Shown here piece by piece: positions 1 through 6,293 of a DNA stretch of 26,208 nt. How positions within the stretch are numbered: the stretch's first letter is position 1; the number at the start of each line of letters is the position of its first letter. Made by a program: the position numbers and the translations under genes. Under the pieces are notes generated by a model, which saw only the letters and a program-made list of their open reading frames with translations, was not told where the DNA came from and made no database searches. The stretch is from a virus: the IMG/VR virus record IMGVR_UViG_3300049629_000047, positions 1-26,208 of that record; one strand, 5' to 3'.

Positions 1-196
1 CGCATATTGACGCGTCCGCGCCGGTTTGCAGCGCGGCCATGGGCGCGATATCGGAGCGGATAATAAAGGTTTGCACAATCGCGCCGGTCTTATCGTTTTT
101 AGAATCGCCGTTGATTTTGTTGACAATAACAACTATCGGCGCGCCGTCGATTTTGGACGGGCCTTCATATGCGATATATCCTAGAATTTTTGACAT
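1..196 (-). CDS. Conserved phage protein, N-terminal part (cut by the window edge)
   Basis: The leftward ORF starts at ATG 196, seven bases after a GAAAGT ribosome-binding sequence, and runs off the left edge after 65 codons. The N-terminus MSKILGYIAYEGPSKIDGAP, followed by a SKNDKTGAIVQTFIIRSDI segment and ending at GADASIC, matches my memory of a widespread phage family of unknown function in which the next residues usually form a cysteine motif (CGDCPHR-like). That would make it a probable metal-binding protein, but the ligands lie outside the window. It is the second gene of the leftward unit behind the 511-539 promoter and is separated from gene 255-461 by a strong hairpin. Recognition of the family is from memory; function unknown. 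Confidence 0.72.
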   Translation of the reverse strand, partial: MSKILGYIAYEGPSKIDGAPIVVIVNKINGDSKNDKTGAIVQTFIIRSDIAPMAALQTGADASIC

Positions 197-203
197 GGTT
201 TTT

Positions 204-221
204 ACTTTCGTTTAGTTGATT
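204..221 (-). repeat. 18-bp repeated translation leader, copy 1
   Basis: The plus-strand bases ACTTTCGTTTAGTTGATT are identical to those at 465-482. Read leftward they give AATCAACTAAACGAAAGT, ending in a GAAAG Shine-Dalgarno-like core 7-8 bases before the start at 196. The exact copy in front of both leftward genes suggests a duplicated leader with a shared translational or regulatory role. Confidence 0.8.
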
Positions 222-224
222 GAC

Positions 225-245
225 GCGCGGCCGGTGTGGCCGCGC
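225..245 (-). promoter_or_regulatory. Strong intercistronic hairpin
   Basis: GCGCGGCC (225-232) and GGCCGCGC (238-245) are perfect complements around a 5-base loop, lying between the stop of the 255-461 gene and the leader of the 1-196 gene. No T-run follows on either strand, so an intrinsic terminator is unlikely. An mRNA-stabilising or processing hairpin between two cistrons is the simplest reading, which is inference. Confidence 0.6.
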
Positions 246-254
246 TGGATTTGA

Positions 255-461
255 TTAACGACGGCCGGTGATAAATTCAGGATTTGACGCAACTTTGTAA
301 ATAATGGCCAGCCCGAGAATTGTATTTTGCTGGCTGGTTTTTAACGCGCTGCGATAGAGCGCGGACAATCCACGCGCGATATAGTCGTCGCCGAGAGTTG
401 CGCCGTTAACGATAATTTTCGCGATGTCGCGTTGTTGGGCTTTGTTTAGTGTGTTCATCAT
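255..461 (-). CDS. Small hypothetical phage protein (about 68 aa)
   Basis: The open frame extends further upstream, to 542, but that stretch contains the -35 and -10 of a promoter. I therefore place the start at ATG 461 or the adjacent ATG 458, the latter 6 bases after the GAAAGT of the 18-bp leader. The protein begins MMNTLNKAQQRDIAKIIVNG and ends EFITGRR. It is mostly helical in appearance, soluble, with no signal peptide or cysteines. I do not recognise the family. It is the first gene of the leftward transcription unit and so a likely early gene; the same leader precedes its downstream neighbour. Confidence 0.65.
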   Translation of the reverse strand: MMNTLNKAQQRDIAKIIVNGATLGDDYIARGLSALYRSALKTSQQNTILGLAIIYKVASNPEFITGRR

Positions 462-464
462 GTG

Positions 465-482
465 ACTTTCGTTTAGTTGATT
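465..482 (-). repeat. 18-bp repeated translation leader, copy 2
   Basis: Identical to 204-221. It sits directly upstream of the start at 461/458 and supplies its GAAAG ribosome-binding core. A related but degenerate string (TTCGTTTAGCAGATT) occurs near 689-703 in the control region without an obvious gene behind it. Confidence 0.8.
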
Positions 483-510
483 ATGTGGCGCAAAATCGCG
501 CGCACAAATT

Positions 511-539
511 AATGTAAGGGATTCACTTGCATTTGTCAA
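511..539 (-). promoter_or_regulatory. Leftward sigma70-type promoter for the early-side genes
   Basis: On the minus strand a perfect TTGACA (539-534) is followed by a 17-base spacer and TACATT (516-511), four of six matches to TATAAT. Transcription would begin near 504, giving a leader of roughly 40 bases that contains the 18-bp repeat before the start at 461/458. The perfect -35 and ideal spacing suggest recognition by host RNA polymerase straight after infection; that timing is inference. Confidence 0.7.
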
Positions 540-826
540 CAACTATTTTCTAGGTGTTTACCCTATTTTTTGTGGGCATTGTGGGTTATTTGTAGGCATG
601 CGCGGCATGACCTGAATTGCCTACATAAAAGGCCCGTAGTTGCTGGGTTTTTTGTTGCTTGTAGGTCATATTGTCAATTATTTGTATATTCGTTTAGCAG
701 ATTAAAAAGTAGTACTATATAGTTATAGGTTGTGTACGGGTACGCCGTTTGGCCAGCGACTAAAAACATATGACAACATTGCCCACATTGCCTACATTAT
801 GCTTTTGATAAGTATATGGCCACGAT

Positions 827-1032
827 GTTAGTGGCCACTAACTTAGGTCAAATGGCCATCGGCCCCAGCCCGATGTTAGTAAGCACTCACTTTGCCTGGC
901 TAAGTTAGTAAGCACTCACTTCGCTAAGTTAGCGAGCACTAACATATAGATTTGACAAGTTAGTAGACACTAACTTAGCGGCTGTAAGTAAGTGCTCACT
1001 AACCAGGCTGCTGTAAGTAAGTGCTCACTAAC
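827..1032. repeat. Array of seven 16-bp palindromic sites (GTTAGT-N4-ACTAAC)
   Basis: Sites start at 827, 875, 904, 928, 959, 988 and 1017. The first, GTTAGTGGCCACTAAC, is a perfect palindrome; 959 is perfect outside its 4-base centre; the others have one or two half-site changes (GTTAGTAAGCACTCAC at 875 and 904, GTAAGTGCTCACTAAC at 988 and 1017). Spacing is 29 bases for three of six steps and 24-48 otherwise. The 875/904 copies extend to an identical 18 bp and the 988/1017 copies to an identical 23 bp (981-1003, 1010-1032); the two pairs face opposite directions, so the array is roughly two-fold symmetric. Length and symmetry fit a homodimeric helix-turn-helix protein (TetR-like operators have this form), or iterons for an initiator. 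No candidate binding protein is visible in the window. Confidence 0.8.
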
Positions 1033-1035
1033 ATA

Positions 1036-1064
1036 GGGGGTGGGGGTAGGGCCGACGGCCAGGG
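1036..1064 (+). other. G-tract cluster (possible G-quadruplex)
   Basis: Runs of G at 1036-1040, 1042-1046, 1049-1051 and 1062-1064 give four tracts with loops of 1, 2 and 10 bases, immediately after the last palindrome. The long third loop makes quadruplex folding plausible but not compelling. Confidence 0.35.
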
Positions 1065-1142
1065 CCATACGGTGACGGAGGGTTCACAAACAATTTTTTT
1101 TATTTTTAAAAAATGGCTACACGACTTCAAAGCCAAAAATAA

Positions 1143-1171
1143 TTGCCCACATGACCCACGTTTGGTATATT
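1143..1171 (+). promoter_or_regulatory. Rightward extended -10 promoter abutting terS
   Basis: TTGCCC (1143-1148), a 17-base spacer and TATATT (1166-1171) preceded by TGG make an extended -10 promoter, five of six in the -10. The predicted transcription start (about 1178) falls one base before the terS ATG at 1179, so the mRNA would have almost no leader. The same TGN-TATATTCG string recurs at 8719-8729. Confidence 0.5.
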
Positions 1172-1178
1172 CGGGCAC

Positions 1179-1625
1179 ATGTTTCACAGTCTTCCATTTG
1201 AGCCGCGCAAGATCGTTGCGACCGAAGCGCGGCTAAACAAAATCTACGAAGCCGCCAAGCTGGGCTTGAAGGGCGACGCATTGGCGCTGGCGTCAGGCAT
1301 GCTGCCCACCGAGTACCGGCAACTGTGCGAGTTGGATCCAATAGCGGACATGGCTGCGCTCAAGGGCAAAGCCGACGGCGAGTTGGAGATGTCTAAGTGT
1401 CTGCACAAGGCCGCGACCGAAGGCGACGCCAAAGCGGCGTTGGCGATCCTCCAGCACTCACACGGCTGGGTGGCCAAGCAGTCCATCAGCATTGATGTCG
1501 ACCAGCGCATCAGCATCGTCGGCGCGCTACGCCAAGCCGAGTCACGGGTCATTGATGTGATCGCCAACGAACCAAGTCCAACACTGGAACACAAGGTAAA
1601 TGCAGAACACCATCTACAGCGCTGA
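1179..1625 (+). CDS. terS: Terminase small subunit
   Basis: A 148-aa protein directly before terL, overlapping it by 26 bases. Residues about 20-50 (KIYEAAKLGLKGDALALASG and following) look like the helix-turn-helix DNA-recognition part of podoviral small terminases. The centre is helical (LEMSKCLHKAATEGDAKAAL), as expected for the oligomerisation core, and residues 95 onward (HGWVAKQSISIDVDQRISI) form the segment typically seen before the portal/TerL contact. Its role would be to recognise the phage packaging site and load TerL. There is no Shine-Dalgarno before ATG 1179 and no earlier start in frame after the TGA at 1152-1154, so initiation on a leaderless or near-leaderless mRNA is likely if the promoter just upstream is real. 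Confidence 0.82.
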   Translation: MFHSLPFEPRKIVATEARLNKIYEAAKLGLKGDALALASGMLPTEYRQLCELDPIADMAALKGKADGELEMSKCLHKAATEGDAKAALAILQHSHGWVAKQSISIDVDQRISIVGALRQAESRVIDVIANEPSPTLEHKVNAEHHLQR

Positions 1626-3123
1626 AGACGAACAGGAATTGATGGCCAGGCTTTGGAGTCCGGCGATCAGGGACAACCCGCTGGCGTTTGTAATGTTTGC
1701 GTTTCCTTGGGGTGTCAAGGGCACACCATTGGAAAACTTCCAAGGCCCGCGCAAATGGCAGCGCGAGGTGCTGCTGGATGTGGCCGAACATATAAAGATA
1801 AATCAGGGCAAGCTGGACTTTGACGTATTGCAAGAGGCAATATCGTCAGGCCGTGGTATTGGTAAGTCGGCGTTGGTCAGTTGGCTAACTATTTGGATGG
1901 TGGCCACACGAATTGGCTCGACGACCATCATTTCGGCCAACTCGGAAAGCCAGCTCAGATCAATCACTTGGGCCGAGATCACAAAATGGCTGGCGATGTC
2001 AATCAACAGCCACTGGTTTGAGGTGTCAGCCACCAGAGTGATGCCCGCCAAGTGGCTGACCGAACTGGTTGAGCGGGATTTGAAGAAGGGCACACGCTAC
2101 TGGGGCGTCGAAGGGCGCTTATGGTCAGCGGAAAACCCCGACGCGTACGCTGGTGTGCACAATTTTGACGGTGTTTTGGTGATTTTTGACGAGGCCAGTG
2201 GTATTGACGACTCCATTTGGGCAGTTACTAGCGGTTTTTTTACAGAAAACACACCAAATCGTTTCTGGATGGCTTTTTCCAACCCACGGCGCAACACTGG
2301 GTACTTTTACGAGGCGTTTAACAGTAAGCGCGAGTTCTGGCGCACAAAAGTGGTGGATGCGCGCACGGTCGAGGGTACCGACAAGGCGGTTTATCAGCGG
2401 ATTATTGATGAGTATGGGCCAGACTCGGCGCAGGCGCACGTTGAGGTGTACGGTCAGTTTCCCAACGCGGGGGATGACCAGTTCATTGGGGCCGACATCG
2501 TGGACGACGCGATGAAACGGACGAAATACCAGGATCAGTCAGCACCGATTGTGATCGGGGTAGACCCCGCACGGTTCGGGGCGGACGCCACGGTCATCGC
2601 GGTGCGCCAAGGTCGGGACATTGTGAAGATCATGCGCCACAGGGGCGACGACACCATGACGGTGGTCGGGCATGTGATCGAAGCGATTGAAGAATTCAAG
2701 CCGACGCTGACCGTGATCGACGAAGGTGGCCTAGGGGCTGGCATCGTGGATCGGCTGAAGGAGCAACGGTACAAGATCAAGGGTGTGAACTTCGGAAATA
2801 AGGCGAAGAACCCGATCATGTACGGCAATATGCGCGCGCAGATGTGGGGTGACATGCGCGAGTGGCTGAAGACGGCGGCGATTCCAAACGACAGGTTCTT
2901 GAAGACGGACTTGATTTCGCCTATGATGAAGCCTGACTCAAAAGGGACGATTTTCTTGGAAAGCAAAAAAGACATGAAGTCGCGTGGGTTGGCGTCACCT
3001 GACGCAGCCGATGCGATTGCTGTTACATTTGCATTTCCTGTAGCACATCGGCAATATGTTGAACCAAGCCGCCGCGTGAACGCGCAAGGCAGTGGGGTCA
3101 ACGCATCATGGATGGGGAGTTAA
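1600..3123 (+). CDS. terL: Terminase large subunit (packaging ATPase-nuclease)
   Basis: The 507-aa protein has the normal length for the family. The ATPase domain shows a Walker A SGRGIGKS at residues 83-90 and a Walker B VLVIFDEAS at 192-200 with catalytic D197-E198. A coupling-type motif (SNPRRNTG) follows near 227-234. The RNase H-like nuclease has GVDPARFG at 320-327 (D322), VIDEGGLG at 372-379 (D374) and SPDAADA at 466-472, the expected acidic triad. It would cut concatemers and drive DNA through the portal encoded downstream. The start at 1600 lies inside terS (26-base overlap) and is preceded by AAGGTAA, suggesting translational coupling. Confidence 0.96.
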   Translation: MQNTIYSAEDEQELMARLWSPAIRDNPLAFVMFAFPWGVKGTPLENFQGPRKWQREVLLDVAEHIKINQGKLDFDVLQEAISSGRGIGKSALVSWLTIWMVATRIGSTTIISANSESQLRSITWAEITKWLAMSINSHWFEVSATRVMPAKWLTELVERDLKKGTRYWGVEGRLWSAENPDAYAGVHNFDGVLVIFDEASGIDDSIWAVTSGFFTENTPNRFWMAFSNPRRNTGYFYEAFNSKREFWRTKVVDARTVEGTDKAVYQRIIDEYGPDSAQAHVEVYGQFPNAGDDQFIGADIVDDAMKRTKYQDQSAPIVIGVDPARFGADATVIAVRQGRDIVKIMRHRGDDTMTVVGHVIEAIEEFKPTLTVIDEGGLGAGIVDRLKEQRYKIKGVNFGNKAKNPIMYGNMRAQMWGDMREWLKTAAIPNDRFLKTDLISPMMKPDSKGTIFLESKKDMKSRGLASPDAADAIAVTFAFPVAHRQYVEPSRRVNAQGSGVNASWMGS

Positions 3124-3378
3124 ATGAAGAAGACGGTATCTCTGTCAGTAGGTCGAGGCGAGAAACTCCCTACATCTAAGGGCGCTGGTTTGACGGCCAA
3201 AGGGCGCGAGAAGTACAATCGTGAAACTGGCTCTAACCTTAAAGCGCCAGCACCAAACCCTAAGACCAAGGCAGACCAAGGCCGCAAGGATTCATTTTGT
3301 GCAAGAATGGGCGCGGTAGCGGCCAACGCCAAAGACGGCGAACGCGCTAAAGCAGCCCTTAAACGATGGAAGTGTTAA
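3124..3378 (+). CDS. Small basic phage protein (84 aa)
   Basis: It starts immediately after the terL stop, with GGGGAG as ribosome-binding site. The protein is strongly basic, with a SKGAGLTAKGREKYNRETGS block (residues 18-37) and a later DSFCARM segment (56-62). This combination is a recognisable small family in many phages (I believe a DUF, possibly DUF6321; the number is from memory). Its function is unknown. The position between terminase and portal and the high Lys/Arg content suggest nucleic-acid contact or a minor packaging or head role, which is inference. Confidence 0.8.
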   Translation: MKKTVSLSVGRGEKLPTSKGAGLTAKGREKYNRETGSNLKAPAPNPKTKADQGRKDSFCARMGAVAANAKDGERAKAALKRWKC

Positions 3379-3380
3379 TC

Positions 3381-3533
3381 ATGGCTACAAAACCTGGACT
3401 CTACGCAAACATCCACGCAAAACAGGCTCGTATCAAAGCGGGCTCTGGCGAGAAGATGAACAAGCCTGGCAGCAAGAATGCGCCAACGGCTAAAGATTTC
3501 AAAGAGTCAGCTAAAACTGCGAAGAAAAAATAA
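3381..3533 (+). CDS. Small basic phage protein (50 aa)
   Basis: ATG 3381 opens a 50-aa frame, MATKPGLYANIHAKQARIKA onward, ending in KTAKKK; its TAA shares an A with the next ATG (TAATG). The pattern KPGLYANIHAKxxRIxxGSGEKMxKPG is one I recognise from many uncultured and marine phages next to terminase and portal genes. The protein is almost entirely polar and basic with no hydrophobic core, so it is probably disordered until bound to DNA, RNA or a partner. It lies in a run with 3124-3378 and 3940-4077, which share its character. Confidence 0.82.
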   Translation: MATKPGLYANIHAKQARIKAGSGEKMNKPGSKNAPTAKDFKESAKTAKKK

Positions 3534-3937
3534 TGGCAAACACCAAAGCAACCGGCGTTGCATACCTAGACCCAGAGTTCACCACTTGTTATGCCAGTGA
3601 AGAAATTGGCTACGCCCTTGCCGGACAAGGCGCGGTAACTCAAGGCTCAAGCAAGTCAACTGGCGTTACGCTTAACACAAGCATGGGCCGGATCACAACA
3701 GACAGCGCAACGCTTAACACGTTGACCAATGTAACTTTTACGTTGACCAACAGCTTGATCAGCGTAAAAGATGTGATTATTTTGAACGTAAGTTCCAACG
3801 CTACATCAGGTGCGTATAACTGCTGGATCAGCAGCATGAGCGCGGGCACTTGTACGATTACACTGCGAAACATCAGCGGCGGCAATTTATCCGAAGCTGT
3901 TGTAATCAACTTTGCAATTATTCATGGAGCGTCTTAA
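3533..3937 (+). CDS. Beta-rich virion protein, probably decoration or fibre-like (134 aa)
   Basis: The N-terminus MANTKATGVAYLDPEF is shared in pattern with the protein at 11322 (MPNTKPVGVAFSDPEL). After a short linker, residues about 32-134 form a Ser/Thr/Asn-rich beta domain (VTQGSSKSTGVTLN, TFTLTNS, CTITLRNISGGNLSEAVVIN) that I recognise from phage structural proteins and prophage fibre-type proteins. There are no catalytic motifs, signal peptide or membrane segment. It begins one base inside the preceding stop and is followed by the 45-aa basic protein, so it belongs to the packaging/head operon. Role inferred: capsid surface decoration or a small fibre. Confidence 0.72.
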   Translation: MANTKATGVAYLDPEFTTCYASEEIGYALAGQGAVTQGSSKSTGVTLNTSMGRITTDSATLNTLTNVTFTLTNSLISVKDVIILNVSSNATSGAYNCWISSMSAGTCTITLRNISGGNLSEAVVINFAIIHGAS

Positions 3938-3939
3938 CC

Positions 3940-4077
3940 ATGCCGCTGGTAAAATCAAAGTCACCCGAAGCCTTCCGCAAAAACATTAAAGCGGAAGTTA
4001 AAGCTGGCAAGCCTGTCAAGCAGGCCGTGGCTATTGCGTATGCAGTTAAACGTGCGGCACCAAAAGGTAAGAAATAA
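3940..4077 (+). CDS. Small basic phage protein (45 aa)
   Basis: The start is ATG 3940 (MPLVKSKSPEAFRKNIKAEV); the open frame reaches further upstream, but that part overlaps the 3533-3937 gene. The protein has 45 residues, is rich in lysine and carries GKPVKQAVAIAYAVKRAAPK, a pattern common in short phage proteins near portal genes. Its TAA overlaps the portal ATG by one base (TAATG), so the two are probably translationally coupled. No function is known; a nucleic-acid or portal-assembly helper is possible. Confidence 0.8.
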   Translation: MPLVKSKSPEAFRKNIKAEVKAGKPVKQAVAIAYAVKRAAPKGKK

Positions 4078-6293
4078 TGGCAGATTACACAGGCATCGCC
4101 GCAGCCGGTGCTGTGGCCAACGGCGGCAAAAAGAAGACTGAGTCTGGTATTCTGGCGACCGCCCGCGACCGCCTCAACATGGCGATTGGGGCGTTGTCTG
4201 AATCCCGTGAAGATGAGATTGACGATTTAAAGTTCTACGCTGGCTCACCCGACAATCGTTGGCAGTGGCCAGCGGACGTGTTGGCCACCCGTGGTTCTGT
4301 GCAAGGCCAAACGATCAACGCCAGACCGTGTCTGACGATCAATAAGTTACCCCAGCACGTAAGGCAGGTGACCAATGACCAAAGGCAGAACCGCCCAAGT
4401 GGCAAGGTTATTCCAGCCGACGACCACGCAGACATCGAAGTCGCCGAAATCTTCAACGGCATGGTCAGACACATCGAATACATCAGCGATGCTGACGTCG
4501 CGTACGATACAGCGTGTGAAAACCAAGTCTCCTACGGCGAAGGTTACATCCGCATCCTGACCGAATACTGCGACGAAAACACGTTTGACCAAGACATCAA
4601 GATTGGCCGTGTACGCAACTCATTCAGCGTCTACATGGATCCAACAATCCAAGACCCAACCGGCGCAGATGCCAAGTGGTGCTTCGTTACTGAAGACATC
4701 ACCAAAGAAGAATATGCGCGGATGTATCCTGATTCTGCGCCCATCACCACCTTGCAAACGCTGGGTGTGGGTGACCAAAATTTGAGTCAGTGGCTCATGG
4801 AAGACACTGTCCGCATTGCTGACTACTACTACGTAGACTACGACAGAGCAACGCTTAACCTGTACCCTGGGAACGTGACCGCATTTGACGGCACCTTAGA
4901 GGACAAACAACTGAAAGAAATCTATGGAAAACCTAAAAAATCTCGTGAATCTGATCGTGTCAAAGTTAAATACTGCAAGATTAACGGCTATGAAATTCTT
5001 GAAGAACGCGATTGGGCGGGGAAATACATCCCCGTAGTTCGCATCGTCGGCAATGAATTTGAAGTTGATGGGCGCTTGTACGTGTCTGGCCTTGTGCGTA
5101 ACGCCAAGGATGCCCAGCGCATGTACAACTACTGGGTAAGCCAAGAAGCAGAAATGCTTGCCCTTGCACCGAAAGCGCCATTTATTGGCTACGGCGGCCA
5201 GTTTGAAGGCTACGAAAACCAGTGGAAGACTGCAAACACGACCAACTGGCCGTATTTGGAAGTCAACCCAGACGTCACAGACGGTCAAGGTGCGGTGTTG
5301 CCGTTGCCTGCCCGTGCCCAACCGCCAATGGCGTCGAGCGGTCTGTTGCAAGCCAAAGCTGGCGCATCTGAGGACATCAAAGCGTCTACTGGCCAATACA
5401 ACGCATCTTTGGGCATGTCATCCAATGAACGCTCAGGCAAAGCCATTTTGGCTCGCCAGCGCGAGGGCGATGTGGGCACTTACCACTACGGCGACAACTT
5501 GGCCCGTGGTGTGCGACACATTGTGCGTCAGTTAGTGGACTTGATCCCCAAGGTGTACGACACCCAGCGCGTGGCCCGCATCATTGGTGTGGACGGTGAA
5601 ACCGATATGGTCAAGTTAAACCCTGACCAGCCGGAAGCTGTTCGCAAGATTACCGATCAGAACAACCCTGACATCGTAATTGACAAAATCTACAACCCCA
5701 ACGTCGGCAAGTACGATGTGGTGGTGGCCACCGGCCCAGGCTACGCGACCAAGCGCCAAGAAGCCTTGGAAGCAATGGCTCAACTGTTGCAAGGCAACCC
5801 ACAACTGTGGACTGTTGCCGGTGACCTGTTTGTGAAGAACATGGACTGGCCAGGTGCCCAAGAAATGGCCAAACGGTTTGCCAAGACCATTGATCCTAAG
5901 CTCATGGAAGACGGCGACAAGTCACCAGAGTTGCAAGCAGCGGAACAGCAAATGCAAGCAATGGGTCAAGAGATGGAACAGATGCACCAGATGATCCAAA
6001 ATGTCGGCAAATCCATCGAAGCGCAAGATATGCAACGCAAAGATTTTGAAGCTGAAGTTAAGATGTACGAAGCCGAAACCAAGCGGATCGCTGCGGTGCA
6101 GGCTGGCATGACTGAGCAACAGATTCAAGATATTGCAATGGGCGTGGTTGCTGCGGCAATGGAGTCGCAAAATATGCTCAATGAAATGCCTGAGATGCGC
6201 GAAGAGTCCATGCCTATGGAAATGACGCCACCGGAAGGTGAAATGATGCCACCAGAGCAAGAAATGATGCCACCACAAGGAATGCCACAATGA
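4077..6293 (+). CDS. P22-like portal protein (738 aa)
   Basis: The portal is the dodecameric ring at the packaging vertex through which DNA enters and leaves. Length, order and motifs match the P22 gp1 type: an N-terminal region with DDLKFYAGSPDNRWQWP and LTINKLPQHVRQVTNDQRQN, a central stem/wing region with QVSYGEGYIRILTEY and SFSVYMDPTIQDPTGADAKW, and VSGLVRNAKDAQRMYNYWVS further on. The C-terminus (about 615-690) is a long glutamine/methionine-rich helix like the barrel of P22 portal. It ends in an unusual Met/Pro/Glu tail with repeated EMMPPE/Q units (about 700-738), probably flexible. It is coupled at both ends (TAATG upstream, ATGA downstream). Confidence 0.93.
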   Translation: MADYTGIAAAGAVANGGKKKTESGILATARDRLNMAIGALSESREDEIDDLKFYAGSPDNRWQWPADVLATRGSVQGQTINARPCLTINKLPQHVRQVTNDQRQNRPSGKVIPADDHADIEVAEIFNGMVRHIEYISDADVAYDTACENQVSYGEGYIRILTEYCDENTFDQDIKIGRVRNSFSVYMDPTIQDPTGADAKWCFVTEDITKEEYARMYPDSAPITTLQTLGVGDQNLSQWLMEDTVRIADYYYVDYDRATLNLYPGNVTAFDGTLEDKQLKEIYGKPKKSRESDRVKVKYCKINGYEILEERDWAGKYIPVVRIVGNEFEVDGRLYVSGLVRNAKDAQRMYNYWVSQEAEMLALAPKAPFIGYGGQFEGYENQWKTANTTNWPYLEVNPDVTDGQGAVLPLPARAQPPMASSGLLQAKAGASEDIKASTGQYNASLGMSSNERSGKAILARQREGDVGTYHYGDNLARGVRHIVRQLVDLIPKVYDTQRVARIIGVDGETDMVKLNPDQPEAVRKITDQNNPDIVIDKIYNPNVGKYDVVVATGPGYATKRQEALEAMAQLLQGNPQLWTVAGDLFVKNMDWPGAQEMAKRFAKTIDPKLMEDGDKSPELQAAEQQMQAMGQEMEQMHQMIQNVGKSIEAQDMQRKDFEAEVKMYEAETKRIAAVQAGMTEQQIQDIAMGVVAAAMESQNMLNEMPEMREESMPMEMTPPEGEMMPPEQEMMPPQGMPQ

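Larger units (their letters stand above)
571..1151. repeat. Six dispersed copies of the 9-bp motif WTGCCYACA
   Basis: Copies lie at 571-579 and 591-599 (minus orientation), and at 617-625, 779-787, 788-796 and 1143-1151 (plus orientation). The pair at 779-796 is head to tail without a gap. All fall in the non-coding region or at its edges. The 1143 copy supplies the TTGCCC -35-like box of the terS promoter. Possible initiator or regulator sites. Confidence 0.55.
543..1178. other. Divergent non-coding control region, candidate origin
   Basis: No convincing gene lies in these roughly 640 bases; the open frames that cross it are short and disagree with the repeats. It separates leftward from rightward genes. 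In order it holds two inverted 9-bp motifs (571-599), a third copy at 617, an AT-rich patch (about 690-730), two more motif copies (779-796), seven 16-bp palindromes (827-1032), G-tracts (1036-1064), T/A-tracts (about 1093-1113), a last 9-bp motif (1143) and the terS promoter. AT-rich DNA beside iterated binding sites between divergent units fits a replication origin or a repressor-controlled switch. Proximity to terS also leaves room for a packaging site. None is proven. Confidence 0.6.

Noticed and set aside
671-692. TTGTCA ... TATATT as a promoter in the control region
   Set aside because: The two boxes are only eight bases apart, too close for sigma70.
952-980. TTGACA at 952-957 as a rightward promoter
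   Set aside because: A perfect -35 but no usable -10 at 16-18 bases spacing (TTAGCG/TAGCGG).
571-1032. CRISPR array
   Set aside because: Repeat units are short, palindromic and unequally spaced, and spacers of uniform unique sequence are missing; they fit operator or iteron sites.
999-1236. Short open frames across the palindrome/G-tract region on both strands
   Set aside because: They cross repeats and a promoter, have no RBS or protein-like composition, and conflict with terS.
1117-1594. Two antisense frames under terS and terL
   Set aside because: Shadows of the terminase genes; composition follows the complementary codons and no RBS is present.
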